From Sphingobium sp. Z007 (lineage in GTDB: Bacteria; Pseudomonadota; Alphaproteobacteria; Sphingomonadales; Sphingomonadaceae): DNA of 64,000 nucleotides. Position 1 is the first letter of the stretch. The number at the start of each line of letters is the position of its first letter. The notes beneath the pieces were generated by a model, which worked only from the letters and a program-made list of their open reading frames with translations, was not told the origin of the DNA and searched no databases. This document shows, piece after piece, positions 35,076 through 44,228 of the stretch. The translations under genes were made by a program, and so were the position numbers. Location: NCBI RefSeq assembly GCF_900013425.1, contig NZ_FBXK01000001.1, forward strand, positions 40,001-104,000, written 5' to 3'.

Positions 35076-37205
35076 TTAAAGCGAGATCAGCGCGTCCAGG
35101 GCGATGGCGCCCTGCCCCGCCGGATAGACGATCACCGGGTTGAGATCGACTTCGCGAATGGCGGGCGTGGCGGCGACCATTTGTCCCAGGCGCTGGACGA
35201 TGTCGGCGACCGCGCCGATGTCCATTGCAGGGGCGCCGCGGAAGCCGTCGAGCAAAGGCGCCATCCGCAGCGTGCGGATCTGCGCGATGATCGCGTCGCG
35301 GGTCAGGTCGGGCGGCAGCAGGCAAACATCGTGCAGCAGTTCGGCCGCGACGCCGCCGAAACCGACGAGGATGGTCGGCCCCCAATGCGGATCGTTGCGC
35401 GCGCCGACGATCAGTTCGACGCCCTTGGCCGCCATCCCCTCCACCAGCACGCCGTCGAGCGCGAGGCCGGGGCGCGAGGCGGCGAGGTTGGCCATCAGCC
35501 GGTCCCATCCCTGCGTCACGGCTTCCGCGTCCGCGAGGTTGATGATGACGCCGCCGGCGTCGCTCTTATGCGGCAGTTCGGGCGACTGGGCTTTCAACAC
35601 CACCGGATAGCCGAGGCGATCGGCGGCGGTCACGGCTTCTTGCGCCGACTGGGCGAGCGCGAAAGCGGGGAAGGCGATGCCCTGCGCGCCCATGATCGCC
35701 TTCGACCGATATTCGGGGATGGTGCTGCCGACCTGCGCCAGATCGGCGATCGGATCGGCGGCGAGCGGGGCGACCGCTTCGTCGCGTTGGCGATGGGCGG
35801 CAATGCGGGCGAGTGCGCGCAGCGTCCGTTCGGCGGTGGGCAGATAGGTGACGCCAGCGGCGCGCAGCGCGGCGAGATCGTCGGCGAAGACGCCGCCGCC
35901 TTCATCGACGCCGCCGACGATGACAGGCTTGGTTTCGCCGATGGCTTTCAGTGCGTCCAGAACCGCCCCGAACTTGATGTGCGAGGTGCCGGTGTCGGTC
36001 TGGATGAGGGTAAGGAGGATGGTGCCGATCCGGTCGTCCTGCGCCAGCGCGGCCAGCGTGCGGCCGTAGAGGCCGGGATCGACCAGCCCCTGAGCGGTGA
36101 TGTCCATCGGGTTGGTGACGGGGACGAAATCGGGTAGCGCCGCGCGCAGCGCCGGGCTGTCAGCATCGGTGAGTTCGGGCAGGTCGAGCGCGACCGCTTC
36201 AGCGAGGTCGAGCATCATCGCCTTGAACGCGCCGGATTCGGCGATGACGCCGGTGCCGCCGATCCCGGCGTCGGGCGAGCGGGCGAGGATTTCGACGATG
36301 TCGCCCAGTTCCTCCAGCGAGTCCGCCAGGATGACACCGGCGCGCTGGACATGGACGGCCATGACGGCATGGTCGCCCGCCATCGCGCCGGTATGGGTGG
36401 CGGCGCTTTCCGCCCCTGCCGCGCTGCGGCCGGGATGAAGCAGGACGACCGATTTGCCCGCCGCCTTGGCCGCGCGGGCGGCGGCGAGGAAGCGGGCGGG
36501 GTCGCGGACATGCTCGGCGATGAGGGCGATGACGGCGGTGTCGGGCTGGTCGACCAGATAGGCGAGATAATCCTCTATCCCGCTGGCTGCTTCATTGCCG
36601 GTCGAGATGTAGCAGTTCAGGGGCACGTCGCGGTGGATCATCGTCGTCGCGAGCACCGCGGCCATCGCGCCCGATTGCGAGACAATGCCGACGCGGCGAT
36701 CGCCCTGCGCCTTGGCTTCGGGCATTTCGATGAAGGTCAGCGAGACATTGTCGCGGAAATTGACGAGGCCCAGGCAGTTCGGCCCTTCGACCACCATGCC
36801 GTTTTCATGGGCAATGCGGGCGATCTCCTGCTGGTCGGCCAGACCCTGCGGCCCGTCTTCGGCGAAGCCGGCCGAGAAGATGACGGCGGCGCGGACGCCG
36901 CGGCGGGCGAGGCCGCGCATCGTGTCCAGTACACCCGCGCGCGGAATGGCGAGGACAGCGACATGGACACCTGTGGGGAGATCATCGACCGAGGCAACGC
37001 AGGGCCGCCCGCCAATGTCCGTGCGCTTAGGATTGACCAGATGAATGTCGCCGTCGAAACCCTGCCGCACGAGGTTAGCCAGCACCGATGCGCCCAGCGC
37101 GCCGGGCTTGTCGGACGCGCCGACGATCGCGACCGACCGGGGGCGCAGCAGGCAGTCCAGCGCGGCGGACGGCAGGCCATGGCCCAGGATTTCCGGTTCA
37201 TCCAT
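35076..37205 (-). CDS. ferA: Feruloyl-CoA synthetase, NDP-forming acyl-CoA synthetase type
   Basis: Activates ferulate and related hydroxycinnamates to CoA thioesters for FerB. The 709 residues have the ADP-forming order: CoA-binding Rossmann domain (RSVAIVGASDKPGALG), CoA-ligase domain with VSQSGA and the phosphorylated His271 in THTGAMAGD, then an ATP-grasp domain (VVLKAQSPELPHKSDAGGV; EGMAAKGVELIVGARND). SYK-6 FerA belongs to this superfamily, unlike the AMP-forming Fcs of pseudomonads. The start at 37205 has GGAAG 8 nt upstream. It follows a MarR gene in the same direction. Specificity for ferulate rests on context with ferB and ligM. Confidence 0.85.
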   Translation of the reverse strand: MDEPEILGHGLPSAALDCLLRPRSVAIVGASDKPGALGASVLANLVRQGFDGDIHLVNPKRTDIGGRPCVASVDDLPTGVHVAVLAIPRAGVLDTMRGLARRGVRAAVIFSAGFAEDGPQGLADQQEIARIAHENGMVVEGPNCLGLVNFRDNVSLTFIEMPEAKAQGDRRVGIVSQSGAMAAVLATTMIHRDVPLNCYISTGNEAASGIEDYLAYLVDQPDTAVIALIAEHVRDPARFLAAARAAKAAGKSVVLLHPGRSAAGAESAATHTGAMAGDHAVMAVHVQRAGVILADSLEELGDIVEILARSPDAGIGGTGVIAESGAFKAMMLDLAEAVALDLPELTDADSPALRAALPDFVPVTNPMDITAQGLVDPGLYGRTLAALAQDDRIGTILLTLIQTDTGTSHIKFGAVLDALKAIGETKPVIVGGVDEGGGVFADDLAALRAAGVTYLPTAERTLRALARIAAHRQRDEAVAPLAADPIADLAQVGSTIPEYRSKAIMGAQGIAFPAFALAQSAQEAVTAADRLGYPVVLKAQSPELPHKSDAGGVIINLADAEAVTQGWDRLMANLAASRPGLALDGVLVEGMAAKGVELIVGARNDPHWGPTILVGFGGVAAELLHDVCLLPPDLTRDAIIAQIRTLRMAPLLDGFRGAPAMDIGAVADIVQRLGQMVAATPAIREVDLNPVIVYPAGQGAIALDALISL

Positions 37206-37323
37206 GCAAACAGCTTCCGTCACGCGCGTCCCTCTTCCTGTCACGCGGCGCTATTGGGTCGAATCGGCCGCCTAGTTCGCGCTGATTGTGCGCCTATGAT
37301 ACAATTTGTGCAAGCCTGCGTAA

Positions 37324-37770
37324 TCAGTCGTCGTCGTCCGGGGCGTCGGTCGCGGGGCCGAGTCTGGCGAGCAGGTCGTGCAGGGTCACCAGTTCATCGG
37401 CGCTGAGCCGCTGCGTCATGCGCGCGTCGGATTGGCGCACCGCAGCCAGCATGGTTTCGAGCTGGCGTGCGCCTTCGGGCAGCAGGGCCAGGGCGTTGGT
37501 GCGCAGGTCGCGGCCCGGCCGCCGTTCCACCAGACCCTTGTCGGCGAGGATGTTGACCAGCTTCATCGCGCTGGACCGGTTGATGCTGAGCGCGCGGCCC
37601 AGCGCGGTCTGATCGCAGCCCGGATTGTCGCGGATCAGGATGAGCGCGGTCATCTTCGCGGGCGACAGATCATAGGCGGCCAGCGCGGCACGGGCGTCGG
37701 TTTCCATCAGCAGATTGGCCTGCTGCACGCGATAGCCGACGAGCGTCTGGAGATCGGCCCCCTGTTTCAT
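37324..37770 (-). CDS. MarR-family regulator adjacent to ferA (FerC-like)
   Basis: A 148-residue winged-helix regulator. It has a recognisable helix-turn-helix (DQTALGRALSINRSSAMKLVNILADKG) and wing (ERRPGRDLRTNALALLPEG), and an acidic C-terminal tail. It lies 118 nt upstream of ferA in the same direction. In SYK-6 the MarR protein FerC represses ferBA and is released by feruloyl-CoA; the same role is likely. ATACAAT/ATTGTAT elements occur before this gene (37775-37802) and before ferA (37299-37305). Confidence 0.88.
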   Translation of the reverse strand: MKQGADLQTLVGYRVQQANLLMETDARAALAAYDLSPAKMTALILIRDNPGCDQTALGRALSINRSSAMKLVNILADKGLVERRPGRDLRTNALALLPEGARQLETMLAAVRQSDARMTQRLSADELVTLHDLLARLGPATDAPDDDD

Positions 37771-37773
37771 CTT

Positions 37774-37804
37774 TCACAATATCCTCTTGTCAAAATTGTA
37801 TCCC
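37774..37804. promoter_or_regulatory. ATTGTAT/ACAATAT elements before the ferA-linked MarR gene
   Basis: CACAATAT and AATTGTATCC face each other around TCCTCTTGTCAAA; on the minus strand TTGACA lies between them and may be the -35. A related ATACAATTTGTGC lies before ferA at 37299. The pattern fits autoregulation, but the palindrome is imperfect. Confidence 0.4.
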
Positions 37805-37901
37805 AGGCGCACATATACTGTCTATAGTTGTCCGCCGCGCAAAGCGATAGTCAATGCCCGCCCGGATCGGCCTGCGATAGCCATATAAAGGAGAGCGACT
37901 C

Positions 37902-39320
37902 ATGGATCATGAATTTGCGATGTTGATCGACGGCGCACTGACGCCGGGCGTCAGCACGTTCGACGTGGTGAACCCGGCGACGGCGGAATCGTTCGCCGCC
38001 TGCCCCAAGGCCGACGAGGCGCTGCTGGAACGGGCGATCGCGGCGGCCAAGCGCGCGCAGCCCGGCTGGGCCGCGACGCCAGTGGAGGAACGCGCCGCGC
38101 TGGTGAACAAACTGGCCGATGCGCTGGAGGCGCGGATCGGCGAGTTCGCCAGCCTGCTGACCGCGGAACAGGGCAAGCCGCTGGACCAGGCGGGGTACGA
38201 GATCATGGGCAGCGTCTTCACCCTGCGCGCCTTTGCCGCGATGCGGGTGGAGCCGAAGGTGTTGAAGGACGAGGGCGGCAACAAGGTGATCGAGCATCGC
38301 ACGCCGCTGGGCGTGGTCGCATCCATCACGCCATGGAATTTCCCGCTGATCCTGCTGATGAACAAGCTGGGGCCGGCATTGGTGACCGGCAACACGATGG
38401 TCGCAAAGCCCGCGCCCACGACGCCGCTCACCACCCTGTTGTTCGGAGAACTGGCCATGGACATATTGCCGGCCGGCGTGCTGAACATCGTGTGCGACCA
38501 GAATGAGCTGGGTCCGTTGATGACCGGGCATCCCGATATCGCCAAGGTCGCCTTCACCGGATCGACCGCGACCGGCAAGAAGGTGATGGCGTCGTCCGCC
38601 GGCACGGTGAAGCGGGTAACGCTGGAACTGGGCGGTAATGACGCGGCGATCGTGCTGGACGATGTCGATGCGCGGCAGGTGGCCAAGAAGGTCTATCAGG
38701 GCGCGATGACCAATGCCGGGCAGATCTGCGTCGCGGTGAAGCGCGCCTATGTGCCCAGCATCATGTATGACGAGTTTTGCGACGAGCTGGCGAAGCTGGC
38801 CAATGAGGCGATCGTCGACGATGGCGCCAAGCAGGGGACGACCATCGGTCCGGTGCAGAACAAGATGCAATATGACAAGGTCACCGCGCTGATCGCGGAC
38901 GCCAAGACGCGCGGCACGGTGCTGGCGGGCGGCGAGCCGATGGATCGGCCGGGCTATTTCATTGCGCCGACCATCGTGCGCGACCTGCCCGAAGACGCGC
39001 CGTTGGTGCAGGAAGAGCAGTTCGGCCCGGTGCTGCCGGTCATGAAATATGATGATATCGCCGATGTGATCGCCCGCGCCAACGATAGCGATTATGGCCT
39101 GGCTGGTACGGTATGGGGCAAGGATGTCGCGCGCGCGACGGCGATCGCGATGCAGATCGACACCGGCACGGTGTGGGTGAACCAGCATCTGGCGATCGAC
39201 GCCAATATCCCCTTCCGCGGGGTGAAACAGTCCGGGCTGGGCGGCGAGCTGGGCGAGGCGGGGCTGCTGGAATATACCCAGGCGCATATCGTCAACATCG
39301 TGGAACTGGAAAACGCCTGA
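37902..39320 (+). CDS. Aldehyde dehydrogenase, candidate vanillin dehydrogenase
   Basis: A 472-residue NAD(P)-dependent aldehyde dehydrogenase with ITPWNFPL, FTGSTATGKKVM, the base Glu in LELGGND, the catalytic Cys in NAGQICVA and a family C-terminus (GVKQSGLGGE). AAGGAGAG lies before ATG 37902. It is divergent from ferA and its regulator. The aldehyde that FerA/FerB produce is vanillin, so oxidation to vanillate for LigM is a good fit; the aldehyde dehydrogenase at 1-1029 is a rival. Confidence 0.9.
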   Translation: MDHEFAMLIDGALTPGVSTFDVVNPATAESFAACPKADEALLERAIAAAKRAQPGWAATPVEERAALVNKLADALEARIGEFASLLTAEQGKPLDQAGYEIMGSVFTLRAFAAMRVEPKVLKDEGGNKVIEHRTPLGVVASITPWNFPLILLMNKLGPALVTGNTMVAKPAPTTPLTTLLFGELAMDILPAGVLNIVCDQNELGPLMTGHPDIAKVAFTGSTATGKKVMASSAGTVKRVTLELGGNDAAIVLDDVDARQVAKKVYQGAMTNAGQICVAVKRAYVPSIMYDEFCDELAKLANEAIVDDGAKQGTTIGPVQNKMQYDKVTALIADAKTRGTVLAGGEPMDRPGYFIAPTIVRDLPEDAPLVQEEQFGPVLPVMKYDDIADVIARANDSDYGLAGTVWGKDVARATAIAMQIDTGTVWVNQHLAIDANIPFRGVKQSGLGGELGEAGLLEYTQAHIVNIVELENA

Positions 39321-39344
39321 CCGTCATCCCATCGTAACGTGAAG

Positions 39345-39379
39345 GAGGGCCGACGACGCATAATGCGTCTTCAGCCCTC
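39345..39379 (+). terminator. Probable terminator after the aldehyde dehydrogenase
   Basis: A bipartite stem (GAGGGC...GACGCA / TGCGTC...GCCCTC, TAA loop) with a small internal loop, followed by TCTCTTT. It lies 25 nt after the gene. Confidence 0.6.
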
Positions 39380-39489
39380 TCTCTTTGACATTTTCAACCT
39401 GGTCGGTCGCCATATTCGGAACATTCCATCGCGTGGTCATCATAGCCTCGATCCCCAAGGGACTATCCCCTGATCGAGGAGTCTAACAG

Positions 39490-40233
39490 TTGGCTTTTTC
39501 CCGCCCCGCTACAGCCGCTGTCGGCGTCGTCACCCTGGCTGCCATGGCCATGCCCGCCAGCGCTCATGGCATTTGGTTCGCGCAGCGCGCCCGCCAGCTG
39601 GCGTTGATCTACGGCGAGGGCGCGGATGATCTGGACGCGGTCAAGCGGTTGCCGCTGGTCAAGTCCGTCACCGGTTATGACGCGGATTGGGCGCCAGTAA
39701 GCATATCGCTGCGCACGGCCGGCGTGATCCCGGTGGTGGACAGCCAAAAGCCGGTCGCGGCCGTCGCGGCGATCATGGACTATGGCTATTGGAGCAGGAC
39801 GCCCGATGGCGAGTGGCATAATAAGGGTCGCGACCAGGTGCCGACGGCGACGCTGGCCGAGCATAATTTTAAATATGCCGTCCATCTGGCGCAAGTGCCG
39901 ACCAAGCCGGTGCCGCTGTTGAAGGGGCATATGCTCCAGATCGTGCCGGTGGATACCGCCATTCCGCAGACGATGGGTGCGCCCATGAAGGTCCGCGTCT
40001 ATTATAAGGGCCAGCCGATCGCGGGTGCGACGGTGATGCAGGATTATGTCAACGATCCCGACGAAGCCGCACCCGCCAAGACGGCGGCCGACGGCACCGC
40101 GACGATCAAGCTGCGCAACCAGGGCATCAATGTGCTGATGGCGATCTATGTCGGCCAGACGACCAACAAGACGGTCGATCATGAGGAATATCGCGCGTCG
40201 CTCAGCTTCGTGTTGCCGCACGCGCCGGAATGA
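39490..40233 (+). CDS. DUF4198 periplasmic protein (TTG start)
   Basis: A 247-residue secreted protein. The TTG at 39490 is chosen because GAGGAG lies 8-9 nt upstream and it gives a complete signal peptide (FSRPATAAVGVVTLAAMAMPASA). Cleavage after ASA would make His the mature N-terminus (HGIWFA). The rest is a β-rich DUF4198 body with PMKVRVYYKGQPIAGATVMQDYV, an Ig-like segment. Such proteins accompany metal-uptake systems and siderophore receptors; a receptor lies two genes away. Metal binding by the N-terminal His is inference. Confidence 0.85.
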   Translation: MAFSRPATAAVGVVTLAAMAMPASAHGIWFAQRARQLALIYGEGADDLDAVKRLPLVKSVTGYDADWAPVSISLRTAGVIPVVDSQKPVAAVAAIMDYGYWSRTPDGEWHNKGRDQVPTATLAEHNFKYAVHLAQVPTKPVPLLKGHMLQIVPVDTAIPQTMGAPMKVRVYYKGQPIAGATVMQDYVNDPDEAAPAKTAADGTATIKLRNQGINVLMAIYVGQTTNKTVDHEEYRASLSFVLPHAPE

Positions 40234-40305
40234 GCGTCCGGCGGTGCTGCGCTTGGGTGTTGCGCGCGTTGACAGCGGTGAAAATGGAATGATATAAGAT
40301 ATCAT

Positions 40306-40434
40306 TTGCTGCATGTGTTGCCGGTGGGCGGCACTCAGGACTGGTATTTGCCCGACAAGGGCGACGCGACCGCCGCTATGACCGTCAAGACGGTCGGCTT
40401 CTATAAGGATCTCTTCCAGCCCAAGGGCGCGTGA
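40306..40434 (+). pseudogene. Remnant of a C-terminal coding segment
   Basis: An open frame without start or ribosome site ends at TGA 40432-40434. Its last 40 codons read like real protein (VGGTQDWYLPDK...MTVKTVGFYKDLFQ) with coding-type third-position bias. In-frame stops at 40270 and 40279 cut it off upstream. I cannot name the family. It looks like the tail of a gene lost by deletion between the DUF4198 gene and the next membrane protein. Confidence 0.45.
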
Positions 40435-40454
40435 CGAGCAGGGTAAGGGACAGA

Positions 40455-41672
40455 ATGATGAGCAGCATTGCGGGGCAGGCGCCCCTATCAGGCTTTAACC
40501 CCGGCGCGACGGGTCCGGTCGCGGCGGCCAAGGCGCGCACCCGCCTGATCGCCATCGACGCGCTGCGCGGGCTGGTCATGCTGTTCATGCTGGTCGATCA
40601 TGTGCGCGAGACATTTTTCCTGCATTTGCAGGTGACCGACCCGGTGGACGCCAACACGACCGATCCGGGCCTGTTCTTCACCCGGTTCCTGTCGACCTTC
40701 TGCGCGCCGACCTTCGTCGCGCTGACGGGCCTGTCCGCCTGGCTCTATGGCCAGTCACACAGCAAAGGCCAAGTGTCGGAATTTCTGCTGAAGCGCGGGC
40801 TGTTCCTGATCTTTCTGGAATTTACCGTGGTCGGCTATGCTTGGCCGACGCAAGCGCCCGCCTTTCCGCCGACAGCGATCTGGTTGCAGGTGATCTGGGC
40901 GATCGGGATCAGCATGGTGGCGCTCGCCGCGCTGCTGCATCTGCCCCGACCCGCACAGTTCGCGGTCGGTCTGGCGATCGTGTGCCTGCACAATCTGCTC
41001 GATCCGATCCGGCTGACGGCGGATTCGCCGTTCTTCATACCCTGGGCGATGCTGCACCAGCGCGAGAAGTTCGAGATCGCCGGCACGATGGTCAAGACGA
41101 CGTATCCGATCCTGCCGTGGATCGGTGTGATCCTGCTGGGCTATGCGTGCGGGCCGTGGTTCGCGCGGGGCACCGATCCAGCGCCGCGCATTCGGCGACT
41201 GGCGATGCTGGGGCTTGGCCTGATCGCCAGTTTCGTGCTGATCCGCTATATCAACATCTATGGCGACAAGCCCTGGTTCGTGGCGGAAACGCCGCTGCGC
41301 ACGGTGATGAGATTTCTGGCGCTGACCAAATATCCGCCCTCGCTGCTGTTCCTGATGCCGACCATCGGCACGGGATGCCTGTTGCTGGCGCTGTTCGAGC
41401 GGTTCGAGGGCAGCAAGGCGATGCCGCATCTGGCGATGTTGGGCGGCGCGCCAATGTTCTATTATATGCTGCACCTCTATGTGCTCAAGCTGATCTACAA
41501 TGTCGCGCTGCTGCTTTACGGCCCGACACAGGGAACGGTGTTCGGCGTCGATGAGCTGCGCTGGGTGTGGATCTGGGTCTTTATTCTGATCCCGGTCCTC
41601 TACTTCCCGACCCGCTGGTTCGCGCAATTGAAACAGCGTCGCAAGGATATCTGGTGGCTCAAATATCTCTAA
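40455..41672 (+). CDS. DUF1624/heparan-acetyltransferase-like membrane protein
   Basis: An integral membrane protein of 405 residues with about ten hydrophobic segments. It has the family's opening RLIAIDALRGLVMLFMLVDHVRE, the conserved FFTRFLSTFCAPTFVALTG, and later GAPMFYYMLHLYVLKLI. Relatives include YeiB-like and glucosaminide N-acetyltransferase-like proteins, which may move acyl groups across the membrane, but bacterial functions are mostly unproven. AAGGGA precedes ATG 40455. It stands alone, ending at a hairpin terminator. Confidence 0.85.
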   Translation: MMSSIAGQAPLSGFNPGATGPVAAAKARTRLIAIDALRGLVMLFMLVDHVRETFFLHLQVTDPVDANTTDPGLFFTRFLSTFCAPTFVALTGLSAWLYGQSHSKGQVSEFLLKRGLFLIFLEFTVVGYAWPTQAPAFPPTAIWLQVIWAIGISMVALAALLHLPRPAQFAVGLAIVCLHNLLDPIRLTADSPFFIPWAMLHQREKFEIAGTMVKTTYPILPWIGVILLGYACGPWFARGTDPAPRIRRLAMLGLGLIASFVLIRYINIYGDKPWFVAETPLRTVMRFLALTKYPPSLLFLMPTIGTGCLLLALFERFEGSKAMPHLAMLGGAPMFYYMLHLYVLKLIYNVALLLYGPTQGTVFGVDELRWVWIWVFILIPVLYFPTRWFAQLKQRRKDIWWLKYL

Positions 41673-41987
41673 ATGGGTGCATGGCCGCTGCCTTCGGGAA
41701 GCGGCCATTTTGCGGGAGTTTCGCCGGGTTGGGCGCAGTCATCGCGCGCAGCATTTTCATGCCGTGGCGCCGCGCGATTCACAATTTTGCACCGTCCCAT
41801 GCGCCAAGTTTGACGTAATATATCCGTAACTCAACCTAGCCTCTCCTTCAGAAGAGGTGATTGAAAACACCCCGTGGACCGGCCCCGACGACAGGATGCA
41901 ACATCCGCGCAGGAAACAATAAGAGCAGCAGCCGGTCCCCGTTTCGCAGGACATTCGGGAACAGCGATTTCATAAGGGGATATCATC
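41673..41987. other. Intergenic region before the siderophore-type TonB receptor
   Basis: These 315 nt hold the terminator of the preceding gene at 41681 and an AT-richer stretch near 41805-41840 (TTGACGTAATATATCC) that may carry the receptor's promoter. I find no clear Fur box and no gene. Confidence 0.5.
41681..41708 (+). terminator. Intrinsic-type hairpin after membrane protein gene
   Basis: Nine-bp perfect arms ATGGCCGCT and AGCGGCCAT with a 10-nt loop, followed by TTT, 8 nt after the stop codon. Confidence 0.6.
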
Positions 41988-44117
41988 ATGCGCACATCAT
42001 CGGCCCGTCGCCTGGCCTTTATCGCCAGCACCGCCGCCATCGCCCTGTCTGCCGCCGCACAGGCGCAGGAACCCGCCGCCGCCAGCGCGGACGGCGACAT
42101 TGTCGTTACTGGCTTGAAGCGCCAATATTTCGGCGACACGCCGGTCAAGGAAATCCCGCAGGCGGTCCAGTTCCTGGAAGGCAAGCTGCTGAACGACCTC
42201 AACATCACCCGGCTCGACACCGCGCTGGAACTGGCCAGCGGCGTGTCCAAGCAGAATAATTTCGGCGGCCTGTGGGACAGTTTCGCCATTCGCGGCTTTG
42301 CAGGCGACGAGAATTTCCCCAGCGGCTTCCTGGTCAACGGCTTTAACGGCGGCCGCGGTTATGGCGGGCCGCGCGACGCGTCCAACGTCGAGCGGATCGA
42401 AGTGCTCAAGGGGCCGAACGGCGCGCTGTTTGGTCGCGGCGAGCCGGGCGGCACGGTCAACATCGTGACCAAAAAGCCAACCTTCAACGAAAACGGCCAC
42501 TTCGCCATTTCGGGCGGCAGCTTCGAAACCTATCGCGTCGAGGCCGACTATAATCTGCCGCTTAGCGACAGCATCGCCATCCGCATCAACGGGTCGTCCG
42601 AACAGGCCGAGAGCTTCCGCGACACGGTGGAGACGCAGAAATATACGCTGACGCCGTCGGTTTTGCTGAAGCTGTCGGACAAGGACATTTTCACCTACGA
42701 ACTGGAATATGTGAAGCAGGAAGTGCCGTTCGATCGCGGCGTGGTCGCCATTCCGACGGTCACGGCGAGCGGCACCACCTACAAGCTGGGCGCTATCCCC
42801 AATTCGCGCTTCCTGGGCAACCCCAATGATGGCCCGATCAAGATCGGCGTGCTGGGCCATCAGGCGCAATATCAGCATGATTTCAGCGACGATTGGACGC
42901 TGATGCTGGGCGCAGGTTACAAGGACACGACGTTCGAGGGCTATTCGAGCGATCCCGAACTGGCGGTGGGCCGTCAGCTGATCGACAATGACGGTCGCAC
43001 CCTGTCGCGCCAGCGCCGCTATCGCGATTACAGCACCACCCATATGGTGTTCCGCGGTGAAATCAGCGGCAAGTTGAACACCGGGTCCATCGTCCACAAT
43101 ATCCGCATCGGCGGCGATTGGGATCGCTTCAAGATCAAGACGTTCCAGCTTCGCTATCGCCCGACGGCGGCCGACCAGTCCTATTCGATCGACATCTTCA
43201 ATCCCAACTATAATATTCCCGCGCCCACGCCGACGAGCGTCATCCAGAATTCCACAGAAATCCAGAAGGCCTGGGGTATCTACGCCCAGGACCAGATCGA
43301 GATCACCGAGCAGATCAAACTGCGGTTCGGCGGCCGCTATGACGACTTCAGCCAGGATATCGACAACCGGCTGGGCGCCACCAACCCGGCATCCTACACC
43401 AAGTTCAGCCCGATGGCGGGGCTGGTGTTCGAACCGACGCAAAGCCTGTCCTTCTACGCCAGCTATGGCAAGGGGTTCCGGCCGAACAGCGGCGTCGATG
43501 TGAACAACAATCCCTTCGCCCCGGAAATCAGCAAAAGCTACGAAGTCGGCGCGAAGTTTGTGACGCCCGATGGCCGGATCACCAGCACGCTGTCGCTCTA
43601 CAAGATGAAGAAGAGCAATGTCCTGACCGCCGATCTGCTGACCGGCCTGTCGGTGGCGGTGGGCGAAGCCAAGAGCCAGGGCGTGGAGTTCGACATTAAC
43701 GCCAAACTGCCCGCCGGGTTCGAAATTTTCGCGACCTATGCCTATACCGATGCGGGCTGGGCGGACGACTATGCGTCCGCCGGTGTGCTGAAGAACGATC
43801 CGTTGCTCAACATTCCCAAGCATCAGGCCAATTTCCTGTTGTTCAAGAATTTTGCGATCGGCGATCATGAAGCGATGCTGGGCGCGGGCGTGACTCATCT
43901 CAGCAAGCGGCTGGGCCAGACGGCGGCGAATTTCTATCTGCCCAGCTACACCATCGCCAAGATACTGGGGTCGTTCAACATCACAGAACAGATCAAGCTG
44001 TCGGCGGACGTCAACAACCTGTTCGACAAGAAATATTATGCCAGCTCCTATTCGGCGCTGTGGGTCCAGCCGGGCACGCCGCGGTCGTTCACGGTGCGTG
44101 CGAGCTTCGACTTCTGA
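41988..44117 (+). CDS. TonB-dependent siderophore-type receptor
   Basis: A 709-residue outer-membrane receptor. The signal peptide ends near AAAQAQ; a TonB-box-like DIVVTG stretch follows; the plug has IRGFAGDENFPSGFLVNG and RIEVLKGPNGALFGRGEPGGTVNIVTKKP, the signature of siderophore receptors; the barrel ends NLFDKKYYASSYSALWVQPGTPRSFTVRASFDF-like with a terminal Phe. The ligand could be a ferric siderophore or, given the amine/oligopeptide operon that follows, a related small molecule. It ends at a strong terminator, so it is not cotranscribed with the next gene. Confidence 0.92.
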   Translation: MRTSSARRLAFIASTAAIALSAAAQAQEPAAASADGDIVVTGLKRQYFGDTPVKEIPQAVQFLEGKLLNDLNITRLDTALELASGVSKQNNFGGLWDSFAIRGFAGDENFPSGFLVNGFNGGRGYGGPRDASNVERIEVLKGPNGALFGRGEPGGTVNIVTKKPTFNENGHFAISGGSFETYRVEADYNLPLSDSIAIRINGSSEQAESFRDTVETQKYTLTPSVLLKLSDKDIFTYELEYVKQEVPFDRGVVAIPTVTASGTTYKLGAIPNSRFLGNPNDGPIKIGVLGHQAQYQHDFSDDWTLMLGAGYKDTTFEGYSSDPELAVGRQLIDNDGRTLSRQRRYRDYSTTHMVFRGEISGKLNTGSIVHNIRIGGDWDRFKIKTFQLRYRPTAADQSYSIDIFNPNYNIPAPTPTSVIQNSTEIQKAWGIYAQDQIEITEQIKLRFGGRYDDFSQDIDNRLGATNPASYTKFSPMAGLVFEPTQSLSFYASYGKGFRPNSGVDVNNNPFAPEISKSYEVGAKFVTPDGRITSTLSLYKMKKSNVLTADLLTGLSVAVGEAKSQGVEFDINAKLPAGFEIFATYAYTDAGWADDYASAGVLKNDPLLNIPKHQANFLLFKNFAIGDHEAMLGAGVTHLSKRLGQTAANFYLPSYTIAKILGSFNITEQIKLSADVNNLFDKKYYASSYSALWVQPGTPRSFTVRASFDF

Positions 44118-44151
44118 TGCCATATCGTCGGGGTCCGCCCACCCCGACCAG

Positions 44152-44201
44152 CCGCCGTTGTCCCCCCCTCCAAACCTTGGGGACAGCGGCGGTTTCTTTT
44201 T
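44152..44201 (+). terminator. Strong intrinsic terminator after TonB receptor
   Basis: CCGCCGTTGTCCCC (44152-44165) pairs with GGGGACAGCGGCGG (44179-44192) except for one G-T, followed by TTTCTTTTT. Confidence 0.9.
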
Positions 44202-44228
44202 GCCTGATGATGCCGGAAGGTCGCACCC

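Noticed and set aside
41805..41840. Promoter or Fur box before the siderophore-type receptor
   Set aside because: TTGACG is followed by no good -10 at 16-18 nt, and no 19-bp Fur-like inverted repeat could be found; not called.
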